This document shows, one piece after another, positions 16,621-24,934 of a stretch of DNA of 64,000 nucleotides (the first letter of the stretch is position 1; every line of letters starts with the position of its first letter). The notes below the pieces were generated by a model. The model made no database searches, was not told the origin of the DNA, and saw only the letters and a program-made list of their open reading frames with translations. The stretch covers positions 1-64,000 of the forward strand of contig JAOPKE010000004.1 of NCBI GenBank assembly GCA_025517465.1, written 5' to 3'. Source of the stretch: Halobacteria archaeon HArc-gm2 (GTDB lineage: Archaea > Halobacteriota > Halobacteria > Halobacteriales > Haloarculaceae). Both the position numbers and the translations under genes were made by a program.

Positions 16621-17554
16621 CCTCGCTCACGTCCGGGCCCAGCGGCGACGCGAAGACGACGCTGTCCGCGTACTCCAGGAGCGCCGCGGTGCGCTCGGCC
16701 ACTGTCTCCGGCGTGCCGGCGATACAGAACGCGTCTATCATCGCGTCGCTCACCTGCCCGCCCGCCTCGCGGAACTCGCCGGCGGAGATGGACTGCCCGA
16801 TGGCGTCGGCCAGCTTCTGGTCGAGTCCGTGGCGGGAAAGCACCGGCCCGGGCGCGCCGGCAGTGATGAACGCGACTGGCATCCGGGCTGCGTCGCGGGC
16901 CGCCGACTCTTCCTCGGCGACCGACACGCTGGCGTAGGCCGCCAGGTCGACCGCGCTCCGGTCCCCGTCGCCTGCTTCTACTCCCTTTTCCACCTGCGCT
17001 TCGGCCCATTCAAGGTCCTTCGGGTGGGCGCCGTTGTACAGGACGCCGTCGGCCCGCTTGGCGCCCATCCGCGTCATGTGGGGGCCCTGGGCGCCGACGT
17101 ACACCGGAATCTCGCCGACCTCGTAGTTCAGGCCGGCGTCGTGTGCCTCGAAGGTGCCGTCGTGGTCGACGCGCTCGCCCCGCCACAGTCGCCGGGCGAC
17201 CTCGAACGTCTCAAGCACGCGCCGGAGCGGCCGGTCGTGGTCGTAGCCCAGGTTCCGCAGCGTCGAGGCGTCTCCCGGACCGACGCCGAAGATGGCGCGA
17301 CCGTCGGACACTTCGTCGAGCGTCGCGACTCGCGAGGCCAGCGTCACCGGGTGGGTCTCGTACGGATTGGCGATACCTGGCCCGACGGCGATGGACTCGG
17401 TCGCTTGCGCCATCGACGACAGCGCCATAAACTGGTCGCGATTGTTGTAGTGGTGGGCGGCGAAGACCGCGTCGAAGCCGGCGGCCTCGGCGGCGACGGC
17501 GTCGTCGGTCAGCGCCGGGACTGGACGTTCGGGGGTGAGTTCGATGGCGTACAT
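16586..17554 (-). CDS. LLM-class F420-dependent oxidoreductase (Mer-like)
   Basis: 322-aa TIM-barrel protein of the luciferase-like family. The core stretches AEAAGFDAVFAAHHYNNRDQ, VGPGIANPYETHPV and SDGRAIFGVGPGD match 5,10-methylenetetrahydromethanopterin reductase-type enzymes that use coenzyme F420. The neighbouring gene, cofE, makes F420, supporting cofactor assignment; the two genes are 3 bases apart. Haloarchaea lack methanogenesis, so the physiological substrate is probably a folate-type or other carrier. Confidence 0.85.
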   Translation of the reverse strand: MYAIELTPERPVPALTDDAVAAEAAGFDAVFAAHHYNNRDQFMALSSMAQATESIAVGPGIANPYETHPVTLASRVATLDEVSDGRAIFGVGPGDASTLRNLGYDHDRPLRRVLETFEVARRLWRGERVDHDGTFEAHDAGLNYEVGEIPVYVGAQGPHMTRMGAKRADGVLYNGAHPKDLEWAEAQVEKGVEAGDGDRSAVDLAAYASVSVAEEESAARDAARMPVAFITAGAPGPVLSRHGLDQKLADAIGQSISAGEFREAGGQVSDAMIDAFCIAGTPETVAERTAALLEYADSVVFASPLGPDVSEAIDLLAAARQR

Positions 17555-17557
17555 TGG

Positions 17558-18382
17558 TCAGGTATTGTCAGCTTCGTAGGTCCACTCGCGTAGCGCCTGG
17601 CGCACCAGGTCCTGGTCGGGATCGCGGTAGAGGTCGTCGTGCCCCGCGTGGTCTCCGAACGCGAAGTCTCGCACCACGGCGACCGGGGTGCCGCCGTCCC
17701 CCTCGCCGGTCACGAGGTTCGCGGCGCCGGCGAGTTCGTCGACGACCGCCTGGACGGTGACGCCCATCTCGCGGCCGTCCCTGTCGTGCTCGCCGCGCCA
17801 GTCACGAGCGGCGGGGATGCCGGCCCAGCCCAGCGCGACGCCGCGCTGGCCCTGGCGGAACGGGCGCCCCGAGGTGTCCGTGACGACGACGGCGGGTGAG
17901 TCGTCCGCGAGACTGTCGTCGCCCCCGTCGCTTCCGTCGGCGGCGACGCCGACCGCGTCGGCGAGTCCCGCTCGGATCCGCTCGGCGCTCGCCGTGGGGT
18001 CTTCGGGGAGCAACAGCAGGTCGGCGTCGGGGACGTTCGAGCGGTCGATGCCCGCGTTGACGGTCGTGTGGCCGAAGCGCGTGACGGCCAGCAGGAAGGG
18101 GGAGTCGAGCACCAGTTCCTCGCTCTCCCCGAGGACGGCCTGGGCGAACCGGGGGTCCTTCTCCTCGCCGGCGAGGTCGGCGATGCGGGCCGCGATCTCC
18201 TCCGCTCGCTCGCCGGCCGGGAAGTCGGCCAGGTCGGCCTGGCGGCCCTCGGCCTTGGAGACGACCGTGCTGGCCACGCAGACGACGTCGTCGGGCCGCA
18301 GGTCGACCCGCTCGCCGATCATGGCCGCCAGGTCGTCGCCGGGGCGGACCTCGGGTAACCCCTCGACCGCGAACAGTTCCAT
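17558..18382 (-). CDS. cofE: Coenzyme F420-0:L-glutamate ligase CofE
   Basis: 274 aa. Adds gamma-linked glutamates to F420-0 using GTP. The family N-terminus MELFAVEGLPEVRPGDDLA is clear, as are VCVASTVVSKAEGR, NVPDADLLLLPEDP and the C-terminal VVTDTSGRPFRQGQ with GWAGIPA. Length is normal. The open frame runs further upstream but MELFAVEG is the family start. It precedes the F420-dependent oxidoreductase by 3 bases, so they form a pair. Confidence 0.94.
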   Translation of the reverse strand: MELFAVEGLPEVRPGDDLAAMIGERVDLRPDDVVCVASTVVSKAEGRQADLADFPAGERAEEIAARIADLAGEEKDPRFAQAVLGESEELVLDSPFLLAVTRFGHTTVNAGIDRSNVPDADLLLLPEDPTASAERIRAGLADAVGVAADGSDGGDDSLADDSPAVVVTDTSGRPFRQGQRGVALGWAGIPAARDWRGEHDRDGREMGVTVQAVVDELAGAANLVTGEGDGGTPVAVVRDFAFGDHAGHDDLYRDPDQDLVRQALREWTYEADNT

Positions 18383-18502
18383 ACGCCTCTTCCGGGATGC
18401 GGCGGGAAAAAGGGCCCCGGTAGGGGAAAGCGACGCCAGCGGTGGCAACGCCTGCCGACAGTGGTGACGAGGAGTGGGCAGGCCAGGCGAAAAACCGGCC
18501 GC

Positions 18503-18991
18503 CTACAGTTCGTGGACAGTCACGTCGATGGCGCCGTCTGCGACGTCGGCAGTCATCATCGTCGCCCGCGTCGCGGGTGAGGCGCCCGTCGCGCTCCCGG
18601 GGTTCAGGATGCGGACGCCCCGGTGGGTCGCGTCCGTCACCTCGTGAGTGTGCCCCGAAACGGCGATGGCGCCATCGTCGCCGTGTTGTCTGGCCGCGTT
18701 CGCGACGCGGTCCTCGTAGCCGCGCACCGACCCGGTGCCGTGGGTGACGACGAACGCCACCCCACCGAGTTCGACCGACGCGACGGCCGGGAGCCCCACG
18801 TGTGGGTCCGTGTTCCCCCGCACTGCAGTGAGTGCGGTGGCCATCTCCCGGACGTCGACGATTGTACTCTCCGCGTCGAAGTCGCCGGCGTGGATGACGT
18901 GGTCCGCCTCATCGATCAGTTCGCGAAATTCGTCGGGGATCCGCTGGGCTCTGGAGGGGACGTGCGTGTCGCTGACGATGGCGACGTTCAT
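18503..18991 (-). CDS. MJ0936/YfcE-type metallophosphoesterase
   Basis: 162-aa calcineurin-like phosphoesterase. All metal-binding motifs are present: VSDTHVP near residue 6, IHAGDFD near 41, RGNTDPH near 67, VVTHGTG near 90 and SGHTHE near 115. The family hydrolyses phosphodiesters in vitro. Start at MNVAIVSDTH; the upstream codons in the open frame are not family-like. Confidence 0.92.
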   Translation of the reverse strand: MNVAIVSDTHVPSRAQRIPDEFRELIDEADHVIHAGDFDAESTIVDVREMATALTAVRGNTDPHVGLPAVASVELGGVAFVVTHGTGSVRGYEDRVANAARQHGDDGAIAVSGHTHEVTDATHRGVRILNPGSATGASPATRATMMTADVADGAIDVTVHEL

Positions 18992-19146
18992 GGGACACTG
19001 TATCGGTCGTGTCGATAAAAGGGCCTGCACTCCTGAACGGATATTCGGACGGCTATCGGTTTCTCGGCGAGTGATCGGTACAGATCAACTACGTAGCGAT
19101 CTGGGGGAGTCGAAATCGTCGCACATAGCACGAAGTCAAAGAACTC

Positions 19147-19530
19147 GAAAGCCCTCGTCGCGCTCGACTCGCGCGGACCGCGCTGCGCGCCGTGGGTGCT
19201 TGCGGGTCCGTGCTTCCCCGAGCGCGCCTCGCCCTTTCAGTCCTCCAGGACTGCATTGCTCGCGCGATGAAACGCGCTCGCGATTGACTCCCCACTCCTC
19301 CCCGGATTCGGCGCGTCCGCGCCGAATTACGCGTCCTGACCGCTCCGCAACCGCGCGGCGGTCGGCCGGGAGGCCGTCTCGTCGGCCGACCAGGGGAAGG
19401 GCAGGGCGGGGGTGCCGTCCTGGAGGACTGAAAGGGCGAGGCGCGGTCGGGGAAGCCGGGACCCCCAAGCACCGGAACGGAGTGAGGAGCGCAGGGTGGT
19501 CCCCGCGACCCGAGCGCGCCGAGGGCTTTC
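19147..19530. repeat. Long inverted-repeat element, full copy 1 (384 bp)
   Basis: Starts GAAAGCCCTCG and ends CGAGGGCTTTC. The left arm (19147-19250) and right arm (19427-19530) are imperfect inverted repeats of each other over about 105 bases; the inner ends GCCTCGCCCTTTCAGTCC and GGACTGAAAGGGCGAGGC pair exactly. A ~175-bp core lies between. The core matches, in reverse orientation, the core of the copy at 53492-53902. Open frames across it are by-products of base composition, and no transposase is encoded. Resembles a MITE or a very long structured RNA. Confidence 0.75.
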
Positions 19531-19678
19531 TGGCTGTTGGGAGTCTCGTTTCTTCCAGCGCCAGCCAGAAGAATCACCCGTTCAACTCACAGTTGTACGC
19601 ACCGACAACGGAAGGACTGAACACCATCATCGAAACCAGTCCCGGAGATTCATTGACGAACACCTCGAAACCGCTGCC

Positions 19679-20989
19679 ATGAACGAGACGCCCGTCGTCA
19701 CCGTCTTCCTCCGGAACGACGGCGACGTGCTCCTCTTCCGGCGGAGCGACGCGGTCGGGTCCTATCAGGGGCGGTGGGGCGGCGTCGCCGGCCACGTCGC
19801 CGACGACGAGGGGCGAGACCGCTCCCCCGAGGCGGCCGCCCGTGACGAGATAGCGGAGGAAACCGGTATCGCGGCCGAGGACGTCTCCCTCGTCCGCGCT
19901 GGCGACCCGTTCCCCGTCGACGACCCGGACCGCGACGACCGCTGGCTCGTCCACCCGTTCCTGTTCGGCTGCGAGTCGCGGGCCGTCGAGACGAACGAGG
20001 AGACGACCGAGTACGAGTGGGTCCCGCCGACGGCAATTCTCCGTCGAGAGACCGTTCCCGCTCTCTGGACCTCGTACGACCGGGTACGACCGCGCGTCGC
20101 GACCGTGCGCGACGACCGAGAGCACGGCTCGGCCTGGCTCTCGATACGGTCACTGGAGATGCTCCGGGACGAGGCCGCCCTGGCCGAGACCGGGCGATCG
20201 GCGAGTGCCGACGGCGACGCGGACTACGAGCGCCGGGAGGCCGACGGCGACGACTGGGAGGGGGTCGCCGACCTTGCGCGTCGACTTTGCGACGCACGCC
20301 CGTCGATGGCGGTCGTCGCCAACCGCGTGAACCGGGCGATGGCGGCCGCGAGCGAGGACCGGACCCCGGCGGCGGTCGAGGCGGCAGCGAGCGACGGCAT
20401 CGACCGGGCGCTGTCGGCCGACGAGGCGGCCGCCGCGAACGCCGCCGACCGCCTCCCGGACCGCGTCGCCACGCTCTCCCGCTCGGGCACCGTCCTCACG
20501 GCGATTCGAGCGGCCGAGCCCGACGCCGTGCTCCTGGCGGAGTCGCGACCGGGCCGCGAGGGCGTCGGGGTCGCCGAGGCGCTGGCCGGCGACTGCGAGG
20601 TGACGCTCACGACGGACGCCGCGTTCCCCTTCGAACTCGACGCCTGGAACGCCGAGGCGCTCGTCGTCGGCGCGGACCGCGTGCTCCCCGACGGCCGCGT
20701 CGTCAACAAGGTGGGCACCCGGGCAGCGACGCTGGCCGCGCCGGCGGACTGCCCCTCCTACGTCGTCGCGGCGAGCGACAAGGTGGCGACCGACGACGCC
20801 GTCGACCTGGAGGAACGTGACGCCGCCGAGGTGTACGACGGTGACGCGGCCCTGGCGGTGGCGAACCCCACGTTCGACGTGACGCCCGCCGACGCGGTCG
20901 ACGCCGCGATCACCGAGGACGGCGCCCTCGACGCCGAGGCCGTCGCCCGGGTCGCGGAGCGCCACCGCGAGTGCGCGGACTGGGGGTGA
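19679..20989 (+). CDS. Nudix hydrolase fused to eIF2B-like domain
   Basis: 436 aa. Residues 1-150 form a Nudix domain: TVFLRNDGDVLLFRRSD, then the Nudix box GHVADDEGRDRS...DEIAEETGI, in which the usual Arg before the first Glu is Asp. Residues 190-430 match the eIF2B alpha/beta/delta and ribose-1,5-bisphosphate isomerase superfamily: VANRVNRAMAAA, VLLAESRPGREG, LTTDAAFPFEL, VVGADRVLPDGRVVNKVGT and VVAASDKVATDD. The likely role is nucleotide or sugar-phosphate salvage rather than translation. The ATG at 19679 matches typical Nudix starts. The gene begins 149 bases after the inverted-repeat element. Confidence 0.88.
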   Translation: MNETPVVTVFLRNDGDVLLFRRSDAVGSYQGRWGGVAGHVADDEGRDRSPEAAARDEIAEETGIAAEDVSLVRAGDPFPVDDPDRDDRWLVHPFLFGCESRAVETNEETTEYEWVPPTAILRRETVPALWTSYDRVRPRVATVRDDREHGSAWLSIRSLEMLRDEAALAETGRSASADGDADYERREADGDDWEGVADLARRLCDARPSMAVVANRVNRAMAAASEDRTPAAVEAAASDGIDRALSADEAAAANAADRLPDRVATLSRSGTVLTAIRAAEPDAVLLAESRPGREGVGVAEALAGDCEVTLTTDAAFPFELDAWNAEALVVGADRVLPDGRVVNKVGTRAATLAAPADCPSYVVAASDKVATDDAVDLEERDAAEVYDGDAALAVANPTFDVTPADAVDAAITEDGALDAEAVARVAERHRECADWG

Positions 20990-21058
20990 GGCGCAGGCCC
21001 CAGTGTTCGGTCTTCCCGTCGCTATTTGTGGGTGGCCGCGGAACCTCCATGGAGACCG

Positions 21059-21664
21059 ATGAACGGGGACGTCGACCGTGGCCGGACCATAGCGGGACTC
21101 GCGCTCGTGGGCGTGGGCATCGTCTCGACGCTGGGGATCGTCACCGCCGAGGCGCTCTATCCGGGGTACAGCACCGCCGAAGAGACCATCAGCGCGCTCG
21201 GGGCGTCGATCGGACCGGCGGGACTCGTCCAGCCGTCGGCCACGATTTTCAACGGCGCCATGATCCTCTCGGGGCTGCTCACGCTGGTCGCCGCCGACGG
21301 AATCGACCGGGTGTACGACCGCCGCTGGCTAACCGCCATCGTCGCTCTCACCGGCCTCGGCGTCGCCGGCGTCGGGATCTTCCCGGCGGATCAGCCAGCA
21401 CCGCACTTCGCCGCCGCCTTCCTCGCCTTCGCCGGCGGCGGACTGTCGGCCATCGCGGCCGCGCTCGTCGTTCGACGGCCGTTCAGCTACCTCTCGGCCG
21501 GCCTGGGCGTCGTCGCCCTGATCGCCCTGGCCCTGTTCGTCGCGCTCGGCGGGTCGACCGTGCTCGGCATCGGCGGCCTCGAACGCTGGATCACCTATCC
21601 GACGCAGCTCTGGGTGACGGCCTTCGGCGGGTACCTCCTGGGGACGGGCGAACACGAGCCGTAA
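21059..21664 (+). CDS. DUF998-type membrane protein
   Basis: 201 aa with about six hydrophobic helices. The N-terminal pattern GIVSTLGIVTAEALYPGYSTAEETISALG is the DUF998 hallmark: a short periplasmic loop with a conserved Tyr and Ser/Thr. Function of the family is unknown. I start at MNGDVDRGRT (21059); an in-frame earlier start at 21026 adds a polar stretch. Confidence 0.85.
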   Translation: MNGDVDRGRTIAGLALVGVGIVSTLGIVTAEALYPGYSTAEETISALGASIGPAGLVQPSATIFNGAMILSGLLTLVAADGIDRVYDRRWLTAIVALTGLGVAGVGIFPADQPAPHFAAAFLAFAGGGLSAIAAALVVRRPFSYLSAGLGVVALIALALFVALGGSTVLGIGGLERWITYPTQLWVTAFGGYLLGTGEHEP

Positions 21665-21790
21665 CCGACCGGCGAGGTGATTGACCGGCGGGGTGATCGA
21701 CCGGCAAGGCGAGCGACCGACGGGGGACGATTCGGTGCAACGATCCGGTCGCGGCACAGCACTTAGGCACGCGCCGTCCCAACCGTCCAC

Positions 21791-22039
21791 ATGGACGCGC
21801 CCCACCAGCTACGGACGGCGGCCGCCGAGCACGACGACGTGTCGATCACCCACCGCGAGTTCGAGGAGACGGCGGAACTCACGGTCGACTTCGGCGCCGA
21901 CGCCCACGCCAGCGTCGACGTCGTCGGCGACACCGCCATCGTCGTGGCCGACGACCAGCAGTACGAGTTCGACGTGCCCGAGGAAGCGACGGAGGTCACG
22001 ACGAACGACGGAATGTTGATCATCCGGTCCGATCGATAG
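21791..22039 (+). CDS. Small beta-rich protein, haloarchaeal family
   Basis: 82 aa. Alternating short strands (ISITHREFEETAELTVDFG, ASVDVVGDTAIVVADDQQYE, VTTNDGMLIIRSD) suggest a compact beta sandwich reminiscent of an alpha-crystallin/Hsp20 core without its extensions. Similar ~80-aa proteins are common in haloarchaea; their function is unknown. Near the start of an intergenic region with a weak A/T-rich promoter. Confidence 0.7.
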   Translation: MDAPHQLRTAAAEHDDVSITHREFEETAELTVDFGADAHASVDVVGDTAIVVADDQQYEFDVPEEATEVTTNDGMLIIRSDR

Positions 22040-22073
22040 GGCGAGAGTTCGGGCCGCGAGGCCCACCTCTCCT

Positions 22074-22439
22074 TTACAGCGCGCGTTCGCCCACGTCAGC
22101 GACGCGTCCCGCCGGCACCGGTCTGACGACGCCGTAGTAGAGCCGGTAGGGGACGATGCCAGCGAGTACCGCCGGGAGGACGGCCGAGACGACCGCCGGC
22201 CCGGCGACGAGTCCGAGCGCGAGGACGGCGACGCCGAAGGCGGCGACGACGGCCACCGTCGTCCACCCGCCGACGACGCCGTGGTCGTCGGCCCACGCGA
22301 GCGCCGCAGTCAGGAGCGCGATGACGGCCGTGAGCCACCAGTACGGCAACGCCCCTCGGCTCGCGTACAGCAGTCCCATCGCGACGCACAGCGCACCGAG
22401 ACCGACGTCGACGACGACTGCATTTCGTTCGGCGTCCAT
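22074..22439 (-). CDS. Small membrane protein, paralogue 1
   Basis: 121 aa with four hydrophobic helices. The C-terminus YRLYYGVVRPVPAGRVADVG closely matches YRLYFGVVRPIPPGRLEQAR in the gene at 22867-23250, so the two are paralogues. Between them lies a DUF2061-like gene on the opposite strand. Start at MDAERN (22439); the upstream in-frame ATG adds a polar stretch. Function unknown. Confidence 0.75.
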   Translation of the reverse strand: MDAERNAVVVDVGLGALCVAMGLLYASRGALPYWWLTAVIALLTAALAWADDHGVVGGWTTVAVVAAFGVAVLALGLVAGPAVVSAVLPAVLAGIVPYRLYYGVVRPVPAGRVADVGERAL

Positions 22440-22625
22440 AGCCGCGTGCTCGGCCGGTCGGCCCATAACCGTGGCGTTGCCCACCATGGGTTAATTAAAT
22501 GTAATTAGATTTTTCACGCACCCGGCAGTAGTGTTCGCCGAATGTCACCTCGTCGCCGCCCACGCATGGTATCGGACGGCTCCGCGACCGACCCGAACCC
22601 GCAGCGAGGTTCGAGGTGATCCCCC

Positions 22626-22832
22626 GTGGAGACCCATCGACGGTCGATAGTCAAGGCCGCGTCCTACCGACTGTTCGCCACCTCCGTGGTGTTCCTGATC
22701 GCCTTCGCGTACACGGGCCAGCTGGGGTCGTCCGCGAAGATCGGACTCTCCGCCGCGGTCGCGAAGACGGCGCTGTACTACGTCTGGGAGCGGGTGTGGA
22801 GCAACGTCCAGTGGGGATTGCAGGAACAGTAG
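22626..22832 (+). CDS. DUF2061-type membrane protein
   Basis: 68 aa, GTG start. METHRRSIVKAASYRLFATS is a textbook DUF2061 N-terminus, followed by two helices and the conserved YYVWERVWSNVQWG ending. The family is widespread in bacteria and archaea; function unknown. It is flanked on both sides by the two paralogous membrane genes on the other strand. Confidence 0.88.
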   Translation: METHRRSIVKAASYRLFATSVVFLIAFAYTGQLGSSAKIGLSAAVAKTALYYVWERVWSNVQWGLQEQ

Positions 22833-22866
22833 CGGCTGAACCGCGAGACGGTCGCCCGGGTCCAGA

Positions 22867-23250
22867 CTATCCGGAACGGCGGGCCTGTTCCAGCCGTCCC
22901 GGGGGTATCGGTCGAACGACGCCGAAGTAGAGGCGATAGGCCACCATCCCGACGCCGGCACCGACGGTCGCCGCGCCCCAGACCGCCGCCACCGGCCCGC
23001 CCGCGACGCCGACCAGGAGAATCGCGGCGAAGAAACCGACGACTGCGGTGGCCATCCCCACCTTCGATACCCGGCGGCGGTCCACGGCGGCGACGAACGG
23101 AACCACCAGCACGGCGAGCACGGGCGCAGCGATGACGGCCGGCCAGGCGTCACCAGCGCGGTCCATCCACATCCCGGCTCCGACCGCGATCATAGACAGG
23201 CTCAGTACGACGTCGGTGAATACCACCCGCTGTCGCGAGACCGCGCTCAT
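22867..23250 (-). CDS. Small membrane protein, paralogue 2
   Basis: 127 aa, four predicted helices, ending YRLYFGVVRPIPPGRLEQAR, paralogous to the gene at 22074-22439. Start MSAVSRQRVVFTDVVLSLSM. The 3' ends of this gene and the DUF2061 gene face each other with 34 bp between them. No function known. Confidence 0.75.
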   Translation of the reverse strand: MSAVSRQRVVFTDVVLSLSMIAVGAGMWMDRAGDAWPAVIAAPVLAVLVVPFVAAVDRRRVSKVGMATAVVGFFAAILLVGVAGGPVAAVWGAATVGAGVGMVAYRLYFGVVRPIPPGRLEQARRSG

Positions 23251-23311
23251 AGGACGAAGTGTCTCTCGACGTGACAAATATATACAGGATCGAGTCGCTG
23301 TACAGGGGCCG

Positions 23312-24853
23312 CTAGTCGTCGGCGTGGATCTCGTGGCCGCACTCGGGACAGGTGACCTCGTCGTGGCGGAGCGCGGCGGAGTGCTCGCGGACATCGCGCA
23401 TGACCTCGGAGATGTGGTCCTCGGCGGCGAGTTCCTCCTCGACGCTCAGTTCGACGCCCTCGACCTCCAGCAGGAACTTCGCGACCTCCGTGGCCTCGTA
23501 CATCACGTCGTCGAGTTCCTCGGCGGTGAAGAAGTCGCACATCGCGCCGTAGAGGAAGGTGGCGCCGGCCTTTCGCACCTTTTCCTCGAAGGCGGCCCGG
23601 GCCTGGTTGACCGCCTGGGGCGTGTAGGTGTCCGTCATGAACGGCACCAGTTCCGGGAGGTTCTCACCGATCTTGGTCATCTCGACCCCCGTCTCGGTCC
23701 GGAAGTCCGCACAGAGGCGCGCCATCGCCCACTCGCGCGCGGTGATGTACGTGCGGTCCCGCAGGAACTCGTTGGCCCGGTCGTAGGTCCCGCCGTCGAT
23801 CTTCTTGAACCGGTCGTACTTCCTGACGTCCGCCGGGACGTCCTCGGCCATCTCCTCGACCCCGTCGGCGTCGCCCGGTTCCTGGGCCGCCTCGGCTTCG
23901 CTCGAATCAGCGTCCCCGGCCTCGTCGGTGGCGTCCGCCGTTTCCTGATCGTCGGCCGTCTCGCCGGCCCGCTCGCTCTCGACGAGTTCCTGGGCGGCCT
24001 GGACGGCGGCCGACTCGTCGACCCCGTCGTCCTCGGCCTGGTCTTCGTCGACCGACAACGGTTCGTCGCGACGGAAGCTGTCGCCGTCGCCGGGCGCCGG
24101 ACCGGCGTCGTCACCGTCCCCGGACGCGAGGTCTTCCGCGTCCTCGTCGCCAGACGCGCCGATGTCGTCCGCATCAGCGTCGTCCGCATCGGGAGTATCG
24201 TCGTCCACGTCGGCGGTATCAGCGTTCACGTCGGCGGTATCACCGTCCACGTCGGCGGCATCACCGTTCACGTCGGCACCGCCGTCCACGTCGTCGACGT
24301 CGCCATCGGTTTCAGCGACGTCGCCAGCGCCGTCAGCGTCGTCGAGCGACGCGCCTGTAGGCTCAGTTTCCACGTCCCCGTCCTCGGCCTCGCTCACGTC
24401 GCCGTCACTGGGGCGGGACTCACCCCCATCCTCGTCTACGTCGGCCTCGTCCACGTCAACTTCGTCCACCTCGTTTTCGGCGGTCTCGTCCCCAGGCGTC
24501 GCGCTCTCCGCAGTCTCGTCCTCGTCCACTCCGGCCTCGTCCACCTCGCTGTCGGCCGTCTCGGTCTCGTCGGTCGCGCTCTCCGCAATCTCTCCCTCGT
24601 CTGTCTCGCTCTCGTCGCCGTCCGAGGCGCCGTCGTCGAGGACGCCAGGGCCCATCACGTCCTCGACGGCGGCCTCGACCTCCTGTGCCGGGTCGAGTTC
24701 GTCGTCGGCGTCGTCGGTTCCCTCGTCGGCGCCACCCGCCGGCGGGTCGCCGTCGGTTCCGTCGCTCGTGGTGTCACCGCTCGGGTCTGTCGAACGGTCC
24801 TCGACGTCGCCTTCGCCGTCGCCGTCCTCGTCCGGCGGTTCGCCTGCGTTCAT
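23312..24853 (-). CDS. DUF5806-like protein with large acidic N-terminal extension
   Basis: 513 aa. Residues 1-340 are extremely acidic low-complexity sequence (Asp, Glu, Ala, Thr, Ser, Gly), with a tandem heptad-like stretch such as DVDGDTADVNADTADVDDD. The folded C-terminal ~170 residues (VRKYDRFKKIDGGTYDRANE, then an all-helical part) end with a CPECGHEIHADD zinc knuckle, as in haloarchaeal DUF5806 proteins. The family is usually much shorter, so the acidic arm is an expansion. Start at MNAGEPPDED; the divergent stress-protein gene begins 82 bp away. Confidence 0.8.
   Translation of the reverse strand: MNAGEPPDEDGDGEGDVEDRSTDPSGDTTSDGTDGDPPAGGADEGTDDADDELDPAQEVEAAVEDVMGPGVLDDGASDGDESETDEGEIAESATDETETADSEVDEAGVDEDETAESATPGDETAENEVDEVDVDEADVDEDGGESRPSDGDVSEAEDGDVETEPTGASLDDADGAGDVAETDGDVDDVDGGADVNGDAADVDGDTADVNADTADVDDDTPDADDADADDIGASGDEDAEDLASGDGDDAGPAPGDGDSFRRDEPLSVDEDQAEDDGVDESAAVQAAQELVESERAGETADDQETADATDEAGDADSSEAEAAQEPGDADGVEEMAEDVPADVRKYDRFKKIDGGTYDRANEFLRDRTYITAREWAMARLCADFRTETGVEMTKIGENLPELVPFMTDTYTPQAVNQARAAFEEKVRKAGATFLYGAMCDFFTAEELDDVMYEATEVAKFLLEVEGVELSVEEELAAEDHISEVMRDVREHSAALRHDEVTCPECGHEIHADD
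24206..24286. repeat. 21-bp tandem repeat inside the DUF5806-like gene
   Basis: Four successive units starting CACGTCGGCGGTATCA, three of 21 bp (starting 24206, 24227 and 24248) and a last shorter one (24269-24286). On the coding strand each unit gives about seven residues of the type D-V-D-G-D-T-A. This is a sign of slippage or recombination expansion. Confidence 0.7.
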
Positions 24854-24934
24854 GGGCGAACCTGGGGTACCAGGGGTGAAAAAGGCCTCGCCGCGGCAGG
24901 TGGCTTTTTTGCAGGTGCCCGCTAACAGCGGCGC
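24854..24934. promoter_or_regulatory. Divergent promoter gap with A/T-tract hairpin
   Basis: The 81-bp space between divergent starts contains TGAAAAAGGCC and, 14 bases on, GGCTTTTTTGC, an inverted repeat with a GCCGCGG loop. It may hold both promoters or, alternatively, a transcription-blocking hairpin. I see no canonical TATA box. Confidence 0.35.

Noticed and set aside
19147-19530. Coding frames spanning the inverted-repeat element
   Set aside because: Several frames are open on both strands (arginine/proline/serine-rich). None has a plausible promoter or protein similarity, and the symmetrical arms explain the open frames.
23048-24925. Long plus-strand open frame (625 codons)
   Set aside because: It lies antisense to the DUF5806-like gene. 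The translation is Val/Arg/His-rich, a G/C third-position shadow, with no haloarchaeal acidity or recognisable motif.
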